Shown: one piece after another, positions 18,583 through 26,583 of the stretch | Layout: each line of letters opens with the position of its first letter | Position numbering within the stretch: position 1 is the first letter of the stretch | From: Sulfuricurvum kujiense DSM 16994 | GTDB lineage: Bacteria; Campylobacterota; Campylobacteria; Campylobacterales; Sulfurimonadaceae | Reading direction: 5' to 3' | Length of the DNA: 64,000 nt | NCBI RefSeq assembly: GCF_000183725.1 | Contig: NC_014762.1 | Coordinates: forward strand, 1,178,001-1,242,000 | Position numbers and translations under genes: made by a program | Notes under the pieces: model-generated | The model's input: the letters and a program-made list of their open reading frames with translations, nothing else | Databases searched by the model: none | Told to the model about the DNA's origin: nothing

Positions 18583-20666
18583 CCGCCCTCGAAGTCGCGG
18601 GCAAACTCAACCGCATCGCCATCGATATCCGTGTCATCATCAAAGAGTACGCCCTCAGCGAGCACGAGCCATCCATCGAAGAGCTGACCCGTATCGCTTC
18701 GGCGCAGGGGTTTCGTGCAAGCATCAAAAAACTCTCCATCGAAAGACTGGTCGAGAGCTATCCGATGCCGATCATCGTTCAAAAGCATGACGGCACCTAT
18801 ATGAGTATCATACAGGCGAACACGGAAAAGCAGGAGCTTCTGGTCTTTGATATTACCCGTAAAGAGCCTTATATTATCTCATATGTTGATTGTAACGCTC
18901 AGAGTTCTGGGAAAAGTATCGTCCTTAAACACCGCATCCTCAGCGTCGATGCACGATTCGGGTTTGGGTGGTTCTTTCGACAGATTATGAAGTATAAAAA
19001 GGTGATGGCAGAGGTGCTGATCGCCTCCTTCGTCCTACAGCTCTTCGGACTCGTCGCACCGCTCTTTACGCAGGTAATCCTCGATAAAGTTCTCGTCCAC
19101 CGCTCGATGAGTACTCTCGATGTTCTTGCGATCGCTTTTATCGCCGTAGCGATATTTGAGCTGATGCTCAACCTGATCCGCAGCTACATTTTTGCCCATA
19201 CAACCTCGAAAATCGATGCAACGCTGGGGGCGAAACTTTTCCACCATCTCCTCGCCTTGCCGTTTGTCTATTTCGAGAAGCGCAAAGTGGGGAATATCAT
19301 CGCCCGTGTTCGTGAACTCGATCAGATACGCGAATTCATCGCCAACAAATCGGTCACTTTGATTCTTGATGTCCTTTTCTCGGTGGTTTTTGTCGCGGTG
19401 ATGCTGCTGTACAGCGTCAAACTCACCCTGATCGTACTGGGGTTTGTCACGATCATCGCGATCCTCTATCTAATCATCACCCCTGAATTGCGCCGACGGC
19501 TCGAAGAGAAGTTTCAGATGGGGGCGCAAAGCAACGCCTATCTCGTCGAAGCGGTGACAGGGGTGCAGACGGTCAAATCCCTCGCGCTGGAGGGTTCGAT
19601 GCAGCGGCGCTGGGAAGATTACCTCGCCCGTTACGTCAATGCAGGATTTCAGCTCTCCAATCTCTCGAACATCCTCGGAGGGGTGAGCGGAGCGCTCCAA
19701 AAGTTCCTCACAATCTCGATGCTCTATATGGGGGTGACGTTAGTGTTGGAGGGGAAACTGAGTGTCGGTCAGCTCATCGCATTTCAGATGTTCGCGGGGC
19801 AATTCACCGGTCCAGTATTACGACTGGTGAACCTATGGAATGAGTTTCAGCAAACGCTCCTCTCGGTGGATAGATTGGGTGACATCCTCAACACTCCGAC
19901 AGAGCAAACCAATGATAAAGCGATCACTCTCCCCAAGGTCGAGGGGCGTGTAAACTTCGATAACATCGTCTTCTCCTACGCTCCAGATTCTCCCGCTGTT
20001 CTAAACGGTATCAGTGCCGATATTCCGATAGGTAGCAGTGTAGGACTGGTGGGACGCAGCGGCAGCGGTAAGAGCACTATTACCAAACTCATCCAGCGTC
20101 TCTATATCCCTAACAGCGGAACGATCTACATCGACGGAGTAGACGTCCGCCATATGAATCCCAAATGGCTCCGTAACAATATCGGCGTCGTATTACAAGA
20201 GAACTACCTCTTTAGCGGCACGATCAAAGAGAACATCTCCCTCTCCCGTCCCGATGCTCCGATGGAGCATATCATCGCGGCTTCGCGTATGGCGGGAGCC
20301 GATGAGTTTATCTCCGAACTCTCAGAGGGGTACGATACGCAGGTCGGGGAGAGGGGTGCCGCACTCTCCGGCGGTCAGCGTCAGCGTATCGCTATCGCCC
20401 GCGCCCTGATCACTAACCCCCGAATACTCATATTTGACGAAGCGACCTCGGCATTGGATTACGAGTCCGAACGGATCATTCAGGATAATCTAAACACGAT
20501 CAAGAGCGGACGCACCATGTTCATCGTCGCCCACCGTCTCACTACGGTCAAGGATTGCGACATCATCATCGTCATGGAAAAAGGGTATATCGTCGAACGC
20601 GGAAACCATGAGGAACTGATGCGGCTTCAAGGGTATTACTACAAACTTTATACTCAGCAAGGATAA
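18567..20666 (+). CDS. Type I secretion ABC transporter with C39-like domain (HlyB-like)
   Basis: 699-residue inner membrane exporter. Residues 1-125 form a C39 peptidase-like domain without the catalytic Cys (no Cys before residue about 108), the HlyB-type form that docks RTX substrates without cutting them. Six TM segments lie at about 155-430. The ATPase has Walker A GRSGSGKST (near 495), signature LSGGQRQR (near 600) and Walker B ILIFDEATSALD (near 620). Because no active peptidase is present, substrates with a C-terminal uncleaved signal are expected, in line with the giant RTX protein downstream. It overlaps the TolC-like gene and is followed by a short structured ORF. Confidence 0.95.
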   Translation: MHSALTALEVAGKLNRIAIDIRVIIKEYALSEHEPSIEELTRIASAQGFRASIKKLSIERLVESYPMPIIVQKHDGTYMSIIQANTEKQELLVFDITRKEPYIISYVDCNAQSSGKSIVLKHRILSVDARFGFGWFFRQIMKYKKVMAEVLIASFVLQLFGLVAPLFTQVILDKVLVHRSMSTLDVLAIAFIAVAIFELMLNLIRSYIFAHTTSKIDATLGAKLFHHLLALPFVYFEKRKVGNIIARVRELDQIREFIANKSVTLILDVLFSVVFVAVMLLYSVKLTLIVLGFVTIIAILYLIITPELRRRLEEKFQMGAQSNAYLVEAVTGVQTVKSLALEGSMQRRWEDYLARYVNAGFQLSNLSNILGGVSGALQKFLTISMLYMGVTLVLEGKLSVGQLIAFQMFAGQFTGPVLRLVNLWNEFQQTLLSVDRLGDILNTPTEQTNDKAITLPKVEGRVNFDNIVFSYAPDSPAVLNGISADIPIGSSVGLVGRSGSGKSTITKLIQRLYIPNSGTIYIDGVDVRHMNPKWLRNNIGVVLQENYLFSGTIKENISLSRPDAPMEHIIAASRMAGADEFISELSEGYDTQVGERGAALSGGQRQRIAIARALITNPRILIFDEATSALDYESERIIQDNLNTIKSGRTMFIVAHRLTTVKDCDIIIVMEKGYIVERGNHEELMRLQGYYYKLYTQQG

Positions 20667-20670
20667 AACT

Positions 20671-20805
20671 ATGGGACTCTTTCACTTACATATTGATGTT
20701 ACGCATACAAACCGGCAAAGCCGCTTTGTATGGCAAGGACAATCTTGTCCTTTGCAATCCCCTAAAGCTTTTCGCATAAATGCGAAAGATTCACAAGGAT
20801 TCTAA
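20671..20805 (+). other. 44-codon ORF built of three hairpins, duplicating the start of the HlyD gene
   Basis: Between exporter and adaptor is an ORF beginning MGLFH, the same first five residues as the adaptor, whose TAA overlaps the adaptor ATG (TAATG). ATGGGACTCTTTCA at 20671 is repeated as ATGGGACTTTTTCA at 20805, and CAAGGAT lies before both. Between them are three adjacent hairpins: 20704-20732 (CATACAAA/TTTGTATG), 20733-20755 (GCAAGGACAA/TTGTCCTTTGC) and 20768-20788 (CTTTTCGCAT/ATGCGAAAG). This looks like a small palindromic insertion with a duplicated target. It may instead act as a translational coupler. A real peptide is not ruled out. Confidence 0.6.
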
Positions 20806-22118
20806 TGGGACTTTTTCATACTAAGGATAAACACGAATTTACTCCGCTCCTCGTTGAGATTGAAGAGCGTCCGACTTCACCACTGGGAAGAAGCCTGCTG
20901 TGGAGTCTGTTCGCATTTCTCACTATCTCTTTATTATGGCTTTTCCTTGCCAAAATCGATGTCGTCGTCAGTGCACGGGGTAAAGTCGTCCCCGACGGTG
21001 AGATCAAAACTCTCCAACCCGTAGAGACGGGGGTGATCGGCTCCATCCTCGTCAAAGAGGGGCAAAGCGTTAAAAAAGGGGAGGTGCTCATGGAGATCGA
21101 CCCTTCGGTAACGCAGAGCGATCTCGCATCCAAACAAAAGAACCTCACACTGCTCGAACTCGAAATTGAGAGGCTCGATGCCCAGATCAACGATAGAGCG
21201 TTCCATCCTAGCCGCAAATGCCAAGAGAGCACCGCCATCGCCACTCAGCAGATGATGTATACCTCCGGTAAACTCGCCTACGATCAACAGCGTCAAGTGC
21301 TCCAAGAGCAGATTCGTCAGAACGATGAAGCGACCGAAGCGGCAAAAGCGGATAAAAGCAGACTCAAACAACTTCTCACCTCCGCAAAAGAACATGAAGC
21401 CAGACTCAAAGAGGTACTCGACATCATTGCCAAAAAAGAGTATATCGATGCACAAAACCAGCGGATAGAATACCAAGAACAGCTCACCATGAAAGAGCAT
21501 GCCATCGCTCAGTCCCAAGGGAAACTCAATGAGCTCAACCAACAGCTCAGACTCGTTACCCAAGAGTACCGTAACAAACTCCTAGCCGACCTCACCCAAA
21601 AGTCCAAAGAGGCGACGTCTCTGCGTACCGAAGTCGAAACGACCCAGTTTCGTAATGCCAAACAGCAGATCATCGCCCCTGTTGACGGCACTATCGGCAA
21701 ACTTCTTGTCCATACCGTAGGCGGTGTCGTTACCCCGGCAGAGAAACTCCTCACTGTGATCCCCAAAGGGGTCCCCCTTATCATCAAAGCGACCGTCCTC
21801 AACCAAGACATCGGATTCGTAACCAAGGAGATGGAAGCAGCGGTGAAGATCGATACGTTCGATTTCCAAAAGTACGGACTTATTCACGGAGAGGTCAAAC
21901 ACATCGCCGATGATGCGATAGACGATGAGAAGCTCGGACCCGTCTATGAGATCGCTATCGCACCTTCTAGTCTGACGCTCAAAGGGGAGGGAAAAACCCT
22001 CTCCATCCATCCGGGGATGAGCGTCACAGCAGAACTCAAAGTCGGTAAACGCAGAGTGATCGAGTTCTTTATCTACCCGATGATCAAATATCTCGATGAA
22101 GGGTTGAGTGTGAGATGA
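20805..22118 (+). CDS. HlyD-family type I secretion adaptor
   Basis: 437-residue membrane-fusion protein bridging the ABC exporter and the TolC-like channel. It has a short cytoplasmic N-terminus, one TM helix (about residues 28-52), a lipoyl-like half (VETGVIGSILVKEGQSVKKGEVLMEID, near 75-102), a long coiled-coil hairpin (about 110-285), the second lipoyl half (IIAPVDGTIGKLLVHTVGGVVTPAEKLLTVIP) and a beta-barrel domain. All are typical of HlyD/LapC. The start overlaps the stop of the short upstream ORF. No gene for a LapG protease or LapD is nearby. Confidence 0.93.
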   Translation: MGLFHTKDKHEFTPLLVEIEERPTSPLGRSLLWSLFAFLTISLLWLFLAKIDVVVSARGKVVPDGEIKTLQPVETGVIGSILVKEGQSVKKGEVLMEIDPSVTQSDLASKQKNLTLLELEIERLDAQINDRAFHPSRKCQESTAIATQQMMYTSGKLAYDQQRQVLQEQIRQNDEATEAAKADKSRLKQLLTSAKEHEARLKEVLDIIAKKEYIDAQNQRIEYQEQLTMKEHAIAQSQGKLNELNQQLRLVTQEYRNKLLADLTQKSKEATSLRTEVETTQFRNAKQQIIAPVDGTIGKLLVHTVGGVVTPAEKLLTVIPKGVPLIIKATVLNQDIGFVTKEMEAAVKIDTFDFQKYGLIHGEVKHIADDAIDDEKLGPVYEIAIAPSSLTLKGEGKTLSIHPGMSVTAELKVGKRRVIEFFIYPMIKYLDEGLSVR

Positions 22119-22167
22119 AGAAAAAGCATTTAAAAGGAATCAATTTCATGAAAAGAGGTAATTAAAA

Positions 22168-22911
22168 ATGACTAAAGAGAAAAAAATGTGGCTTATCGCC
22201 GACAGCAATTATGACGGCATCATCGATAGACGTGACGAACTCTACAATCAGCTGAAAATTTGGCAAGACACCAACGGTGACGGTATCTCTCAGGAAAGTG
22301 AATTAAAAACCCTCACCCCCTCAGGAGTAAGCAACATCGAACTCAACGTATTTGCCACCAATATCAACCTAAACGGAAACCTCCTTAGTGAAGCGGGACG
22401 CTACAGTGACAGTAGCGGTGAGCGTTCTCTCGCCGCCGATATCGAACTTACCTTTGATTCGCGGATCACTACCGTCGATACCTCTCTGATCCCCGATTAT
22501 ACCATCCATCCCGATGCGGAAACTCTGCCGAAACTGCGAGGATACGGAACGGTCTACAACAGCTCCATCGCCTACAACGTCAACGATACTCTCCGTAATC
22601 TCGCCATTAGTATGTCACACGACATTACTGCCGTCGCCACACAGTTTGATGCGTTTATCGCCGAATGGTCGGGATTGAATACTCTATTGCGAAACGCTCA
22701 GGAGAAATACGCTCTCACCACCGCACCAATCCTCTCGGAAATGGATAAAAAAGTATGGATATACGAACACTTTATAGGAGTTGACCGTTTCAGCAGCGGT
22801 ATCGAAGCACGGATTAATGCAACGGCATCGGAGATGAAGACAGGGGCTTCGGCGAATGTAGCAGCGGGGCGGTATTTTAAATCAAATTCAACACAAAGGA
22901 AAGCAGCATGA
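22168..22911 (+). CDS. 5'-truncated copy of the RTX Ca-binding core module (copy A)
   Basis: 247 residues that begin with a short unrelated MTKEKKMWL and then match the core module of the giant RTX protein from IADSNYDGIIDRRDELYN onward. The segment contains two EF-hand-like loops (DSNYDGIID and DTNGDGISQESE), then about 150 residues ending ASANVAAGRY, and it closes with a tail, FKSNSTQRKAA, that is shared with copy C but absent from the full-length protein. It has no hydrophobic N-terminal domain, RTX repeats or C-terminal export region. Its stop overlaps the ATG of the next membrane protein gene (ATGA). It is most likely a remnant left by recombination. Confidence 0.75.
   Translation: MTKEKKMWLIADSNYDGIIDRRDELYNQLKIWQDTNGDGISQESELKTLTPSGVSNIELNVFATNINLNGNLLSEAGRYSDSSGERSLAADIELTFDSRITTVDTSLIPDYTIHPDAETLPKLRGYGTVYNSSIAYNVNDTLRNLAISMSHDITAVATQFDAFIAEWSGLNTLLRNAQEKYALTTAPILSEMDKKVWIYEHFIGVDRFSSGIEARINATASEMKTGASANVAAGRYFKSNSTQRKAA
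22195..22910 (+). repeat. Core-module repeat copy A
   Basis: Collinear with 25507-26261 (copy C) except for a 39-base insertion in copy C. Identity is high by eye and extends to the shared 3' tail and ribosome site of the following gene, then breaks exactly after CAGCATGA. Confidence 0.85.
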
Positions 22912-23171
22912 GTCAGTTTTTAAAATGTGAATTTTTCACATTATTGAAGTTAGTAGGACTTCTAATAACAGTCAATATTATTGTAAAAATTATAGGAGCA
23001 GAGTCTTATTCAAAAGTCATATTGCTTGCTAGCGTAATAGCTATTGTAATCTATATATTTTTATTTATATGGAAATTTATACGAGTGCTTGTTACGAATG
23101 ACTCAGAATATCAGTGTAAGCAAGGTGATACATTCAAAAGAGCATTAACTTGGCTCTCTAATATTGTTTAA
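22908..23171 (+). CDS. Small two-TM membrane protein, candidate immunity protein 1
   Basis: 87 residues with two hydrophobic segments (about residues 10-30 and 36-62) and a Lys/Arg-rich tail. No family recognised. AAGGAAAG supplied by the end of copy A precedes the ATG, and ATGA couples it to copy A. Twelve bases after its stop begins the first of three different hydrophobic N-terminal domains, with AAAGGA as ribosome site. It is far more AT-rich than the flanking core module. The same size and topology recur at 24395 and 26299 with unrelated sequence, which is why a role as immunity protein for the adjacent domain is proposed. Confidence 0.65.
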   Translation: MSQFLKCEFFTLLKLVGLLITVNIIVKIIGAESYSKVILLASVIAIVIYIFLFIWKFIRVLVTNDSEYQCKQGDTFKRALTWLSNIV

Positions 23172-23183
23172 AAGGATTTTAAT

Positions 23184-24398
23184 ATGGCAGGAACATTAGA
23201 AACAGCGGGTGGAATGATAGGTAGTGCAGTTGTTAATACGGCTGCTATTGCAGCAGCAATATTAATATTGAGATCAGGAAGAGCAAGTGACCCAAGATTA
23301 ATTGCAGGTGCTATGGCATATTATGTTGCAGTAAAACAAACTGGAAAATTAAATGGTGCAGAATTTGGAAAGGCTTTGGATGATCTTTTAAAAAAGGAAT
23401 ATGGCATTGATGTTGATAAAATTTTAGAACAACAATTTGAAGAGCATCTTATGCCGATTTTGAAGGATTATTTAGGCTATAAAGATACATGGGAAAAATG
23501 GCTTGATTCGACAACCAATGACTCGATACCGCTGGCAAATTTTAATGATTTACTCAAAGATTACCAAAGTGGAGATACTCCTTCCCCAGACGACCTCACC
23601 TACGATCCCAATAAACTTACACCAATTACACCTGATCGCGATACCGACCACGATGGAACACCGGATTGGCGTGATACTGATATGGACGGAGACGGAATAG
23701 ACGATAGAGATGATACAGATAGAGATGGAGACAATATTCCAGACGAAATCGATCCCGATCCATTTGCACCTGAACCCAGTCCAGACGATGGTCACCCATT
23801 CGATCCCGAAACATTCGATCCGCCCCGTCGTCGTGATCCGCTAGTCCTAGATCTAAACAAAGACGGTCTGATCTCTACCGTTTCCCTCGCGGATTCGACA
23901 GCGTTCTTTGACCTCACAGGAGACGGTATCAAAGAAAAAGTAGGCTGGGTACAAGCTTCCGAGGGGATCATCGTAATGGATAAAAACGGTAATAGTAAGA
24001 TAGATGGAATCAGTGAAGTATTCGGAACCGCTACGACGAGCGGATTTGCGGAACTGAGAAGTATCGCCGACAGCAATTATGAGAAGGTGAATGGCGAAGC
24101 CAGAGAGACCACCCTGGGGTGCGGCATCATCGATAGACGTGACGAACTCTACAATCAGCTGAAAATCTGGCAAGACACCAACGGTGACGGTATCTCTCAG
24201 GAAAGTGAATTAAAAACCCTCACCCCCGCAGGGGTAAGCAACATCGAACTCAACGTATTTGCTACCAACATCAACCTAAACGGAAACCTCCTTAGTGAAG
24301 CGGGACGCTACGGTGACAGTAGCGGTGAGCGTTCTCTCGCCGCTATATTTGAGACAATTAATAATCGGAATTTTAAAAATACAAGGAGAGTAGCATGA
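23184..24398 (+). CDS. Orphan N-terminal domain joined to truncated core module (copy B)
   Basis: 404 residues. About residues 1-145 form a unique AT-rich hydrophobic/amphipathic domain (GGMIGSAVVNTAAIAAAILIL near residues 9-29; Gly/Ala-rich, capable of membrane insertion). It is followed by an Asp-rich thrombospondin-type-3-like Ca-binding segment (TDHDGTPDWRDTDMDGDGID, about 150-195) and the core module DPLVLDLNKDG. The core is interrupted by a 13-residue insertion in its EF-hand and then ends at GERSLAA with an unrelated 16-residue tail. There are no RTX repeats or export region, so secretion by the neighbouring exporter is unlikely. The stop overlaps the next small gene (ATGA). Confidence 0.7.
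   Translation: MAGTLETAGGMIGSAVVNTAAIAAAILILRSGRASDPRLIAGAMAYYVAVKQTGKLNGAEFGKALDDLLKKEYGIDVDKILEQQFEEHLMPILKDYLGYKDTWEKWLDSTTNDSIPLANFNDLLKDYQSGDTPSPDDLTYDPNKLTPITPDRDTDHDGTPDWRDTDMDGDGIDDRDDTDRDGDNIPDEIDPDPFAPEPSPDDGHPFDPETFDPPRRRDPLVLDLNKDGLISTVSLADSTAFFDLTGDGIKEKVGWVQASEGIIVMDKNGNSKIDGISEVFGTATTSGFAELRSIADSNYEKVNGEARETTLGCGIIDRRDELYNQLKIWQDTNGDGISQESELKTLTPAGVSNIELNVFATNINLNGNLLSEAGRYGDSSGERSLAAIFETINNRNFKNTRRVA
23817..24343 (+). repeat. Core-module repeat copy B
   Basis: Matches 25261-25787 (copy C) with no length change over 527 bases, including the 39-base insertion at 24081-24122. It diverges abruptly after GCCGC where the AT-rich tail of copy B begins. Confidence 0.88.
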
Positions 24399-24667
24399 TT
24401 ATAGTTTCAATAGGATTGTTTTGTATTTTAGTTAGTGCAGTTGTTTTTATTCATCAATGGCTGGAAAGTGGATTAATTAACAAAGAAGATAGAGAAAAAT
24501 ATCTTTTGATATCTAGTAAGAAAAAAGAAAATCAAACTGAAGAAGAACGTGAGTTTGTTTGGAATAATCAGTATGCATACGTCACATCTAAAATTAGAAG
24601 CATTATCTTCCAATTTGGTGTTATTTTAGTCATATCAGGCTTATTTATGAATTATATTACAAAATAA
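24395..24667 (+). CDS. Small two-TM membrane protein, candidate immunity protein 2
   Basis: 90 residues with TM segments at about 1-22 and 66-86 and a charged loop between them (KKKENQTEEER). Unrelated in sequence to the 87- and 91-residue proteins of the same array but similar in size and topology. The start overlaps the stop of copy B, with AAGGAGAG as ribosome site; copy C starts eleven bases after its stop behind AAAAGGAAAA. Strongly AT-rich. Predicted inner membrane protein; function inferred from position only. Confidence 0.65.
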   Translation: MIIVSIGLFCILVSAVVFIHQWLESGLINKEDREKYLLISSKKKENQTEEEREFVWNNQYAYVTSKIRSIIFQFGVILVISGLFMNYITK

Positions 24668-24678
24668 AAGGAAAAAAA

Positions 24679-26262
24679 ATGGCAATCGAAACAATAACAT
24701 TGGAACCAATTGTAGTAACTCCTAATAACAATCAGTCAAACATTGAAAGAGCTGAAATAATAGCGAATTGGATTCAAACAACAGCAAATATAGTTGCGAA
24801 AAAATTTGGAAATACTACGGGGCAAGCTTTTTCAAATTTTTTAACTGGAAATGGAGCTGCTACAACCAGTATAGGTGATCTTATTGATAAGCTCAATAAA
24901 GGGACTGCCACAGGAGACGATGTCGCTGATGCACTGCAAGATATGGCATCCATTGTTGCAGGATTCGGAGTAATGGCAGGATATGCAAATCCTTGGATGT
25001 TTGGATGGCTGACAATTGTTGGTGGGACGCGAGGTGTATTGGATTATTTAGATACACATCCTGAACTCAAAAGTGACATATTAGACTTATTCTCAAATCC
25101 ATTGACACAAGATGAATGGCTTGATATATGGTACGATCTTGAAAAACAGTACAGTATTGATGACTTACTGGAACAACTTGGCATTGATCCTAATTTAATT
25201 CCTATACCAGCACCTGAACCCAACCCCGCCGACGGTCATCCATTCGATCCTCAAACCTTTGATCCGCCCCGTCGTCGTGATCCGCTAGTCCTAGATCTAA
25301 ACAAAGACGGTCTGATCTCTACCGTTTCCCTCGCGGATTCGACAGCGTTCTTTGACCTCACAGGAGACGGTATCAAAGAAAAAGTAGGCTGGGTAAATGC
25401 CTCTGAGGGGATCGTCGTAATGGATAAAAACGGTAATAGTAAGATAGATGGAATCAGTGAAGTATTCGGAACCGCTACGACGAGCGGATTTGCGGAACTG
25501 AGAAGTATCGCCGACAGCAATTATGAGAAGGTGAATGGCGAAGCCAGAGAGACCACCCTGGGGTGCGGCATCATCGATAGACGTGACGAACTCTACAATC
25601 AGCTGAAAATCTGGCAAGACACCAACGGTGACGGTATCTCTCAGGAAAGTGAATTAAAAACCCTCACCCCCGCAGGGGTAAGCAACATCGAACTAAACGT
25701 ATTTGCCACCAACATCAATCTTAACGGAAACCTCCTCAGTGAAGCGGGACGCTACGGTGACAGTAGCGGTGAGCGTTCTCTCGCCGCCGATATCGAACTC
25801 ACCTTTGATTCGCGGATCACTACCGTCGATACCTCTCTGATCCCCGATTATACCGTCCATCCTGATGCAGCAACCCTGCCGAAACTGCGAGGATACGGAA
25901 CGGTCTACAACAGTGAAATCGCCTACAACGTCAACGATAATCTCCGAAATCTAGCTATCGGTATGTCACAAGATATTACCGCCGTAGCCACACAGTTTGA
26001 TGCGTTTATCGCCGAATGGTCGGGGCTGAATACTCTTCTACGAACTGCACAAGATAAATACAACCTCACCACTGCTCCAATACTTTCCAAAATGGATAAA
26101 AAAGTATGGATTTACGAACACTTTATAGGAGTTGACCGTTTCAGCAGCGGTATCGAAGTACGGATTAATGCAACGGCACAGGCGATGAAGACAGGGGCTT
26201 CGGCGAATGTAGCAGCGGGGCGGTATTTTAAATCAAATTCAACACAAAGGAAAGCAGCATGA
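24679..26262 (+). CDS. Orphan N-terminal domain joined to core module (copy C)
   Basis: 527 residues. The first 175 form an AT-rich domain that resembles the N-terminus of the giant RTX protein in the segment NFLTGNGAATTSIGDLIDKL, then carries a hydrophobic stretch (VAGFGVMAGYANPWMFGWLTIVGG, about 95-118). It lacks the Asp-rich repeat seen in copies B and D and passes through EPNPADGHPFDP straight into the core module. The core has the same 13-residue insertion as copy B and ends with the same FKSNSTQRKAA tail as copy A. No RTX repeats or C-terminal export region. Probably a stored N-terminal cassette and not an exported protein; I cannot exclude an independent role inside the cell. Confidence 0.7.
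   Translation: MAIETITLEPIVVTPNNNQSNIERAEIIANWIQTTANIVAKKFGNTTGQAFSNFLTGNGAATTSIGDLIDKLNKGTATGDDVADALQDMASIVAGFGVMAGYANPWMFGWLTIVGGTRGVLDYLDTHPELKSDILDLFSNPLTQDEWLDIWYDLEKQYSIDDLLEQLGIDPNLIPIPAPEPNPADGHPFDPQTFDPPRRRDPLVLDLNKDGLISTVSLADSTAFFDLTGDGIKEKVGWVNASEGIVVMDKNGNSKIDGISEVFGTATTSGFAELRSIADSNYEKVNGEARETTLGCGIIDRRDELYNQLKIWQDTNGDGISQESELKTLTPAGVSNIELNVFATNINLNGNLLSEAGRYGDSSGERSLAADIELTFDSRITTVDTSLIPDYTVHPDAATLPKLRGYGTVYNSEIAYNVNDNLRNLAIGMSQDITAVATQFDAFIAEWSGLNTLLRTAQDKYNLTTAPILSKMDKKVWIYEHFIGVDRFSSGIEVRINATAQAMKTGASANVAAGRYFKSNSTQRKAA
25261..26261 (+). repeat. Core-module repeat copy C
   Basis: Shares its first half with copy B (23817-24343) and its second half with copies A (22195-22910) and D (27230-28150). 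It acts as the bridging copy and contains the 39-base insertion at 25525-25566. Confidence 0.88.
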
Positions 26263-26306
26263 CAAACAATAAAGGAATTTATCAGCAAGGAATAAAAAAT
26301 GGTTAA
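26259..26306 (+). pseudogene. 15-codon remnant ORF in an immunity-gene slot
   Basis: After the copy C tail, ATGACAAACAAT opens a frame at the same place where copy A leads into candidate immunity gene 1. It runs only 15 codons (MTNNKGIYQQGIKNG) and ends inside the start region of the next small gene. It looks like the first codons of a lost or replaced immunity gene. It is too short to be sure. Confidence 0.35.
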
Positions 26307-26574
26307 GGCATCTTCTTTATGTATTATTGGTGTGATTTTAATAGTTGTTGGTATTTGGTTATATGCGACTATTTATTGGGATAATAGGAATGCTCCTGGA
26401 TTTCAAGAGAAATTAAAAAATCTTGAAGAAAAAGAAAGAAAGAAAGAAACACTTAGTTTTGGTGATTATCTTAATTTACGATCACAAAGTATTATGAAGA
26501 GTATTTCAAAAGTATCTATTGTAGCTGGCTTGATAGTTGTTGCAATAGGATGCATATTAAAATCAGTTTACTAA
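26299..26574 (+). CDS. Small two-TM membrane protein, candidate immunity protein 3
   Basis: 91 residues with TM segments at about 5-25 and 70-88 and a strongly charged middle (KNLEEKERKKE). It is the third of the set of small two-TM proteins and lies nine bases before the giant RTX gene, whose ATG follows AAGGAAG. If each small protein serves the domain downstream of it, this one would protect against the N-terminal domain of the complete RTX protein. AT-rich. No family recognised. Confidence 0.65.
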   Translation: MVKASSLCIIGVILIVVGIWLYATIYWDNRNAPGFQEKLKNLEEKERKKETLSFGDYLNLRSQSIMKSISKVSIVAGLIVVAIGCILKSVY

Positions 26575-26583
26575 GGAAGAACT

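Noticed and set aside
20816-22010. Minus-strand frames opposite the HlyD-like gene
   Set aside because: No ribosome sites or recognisable motifs, while the plus strand encodes a full adaptor.
24081-24122. The 39-base insertion as an attC site or the 5' end of a group II intron (it ends GGGGTGCG)
   Set aside because: It is in frame, far too short, has no intron domain or integron core sites, and is the same in both copies.
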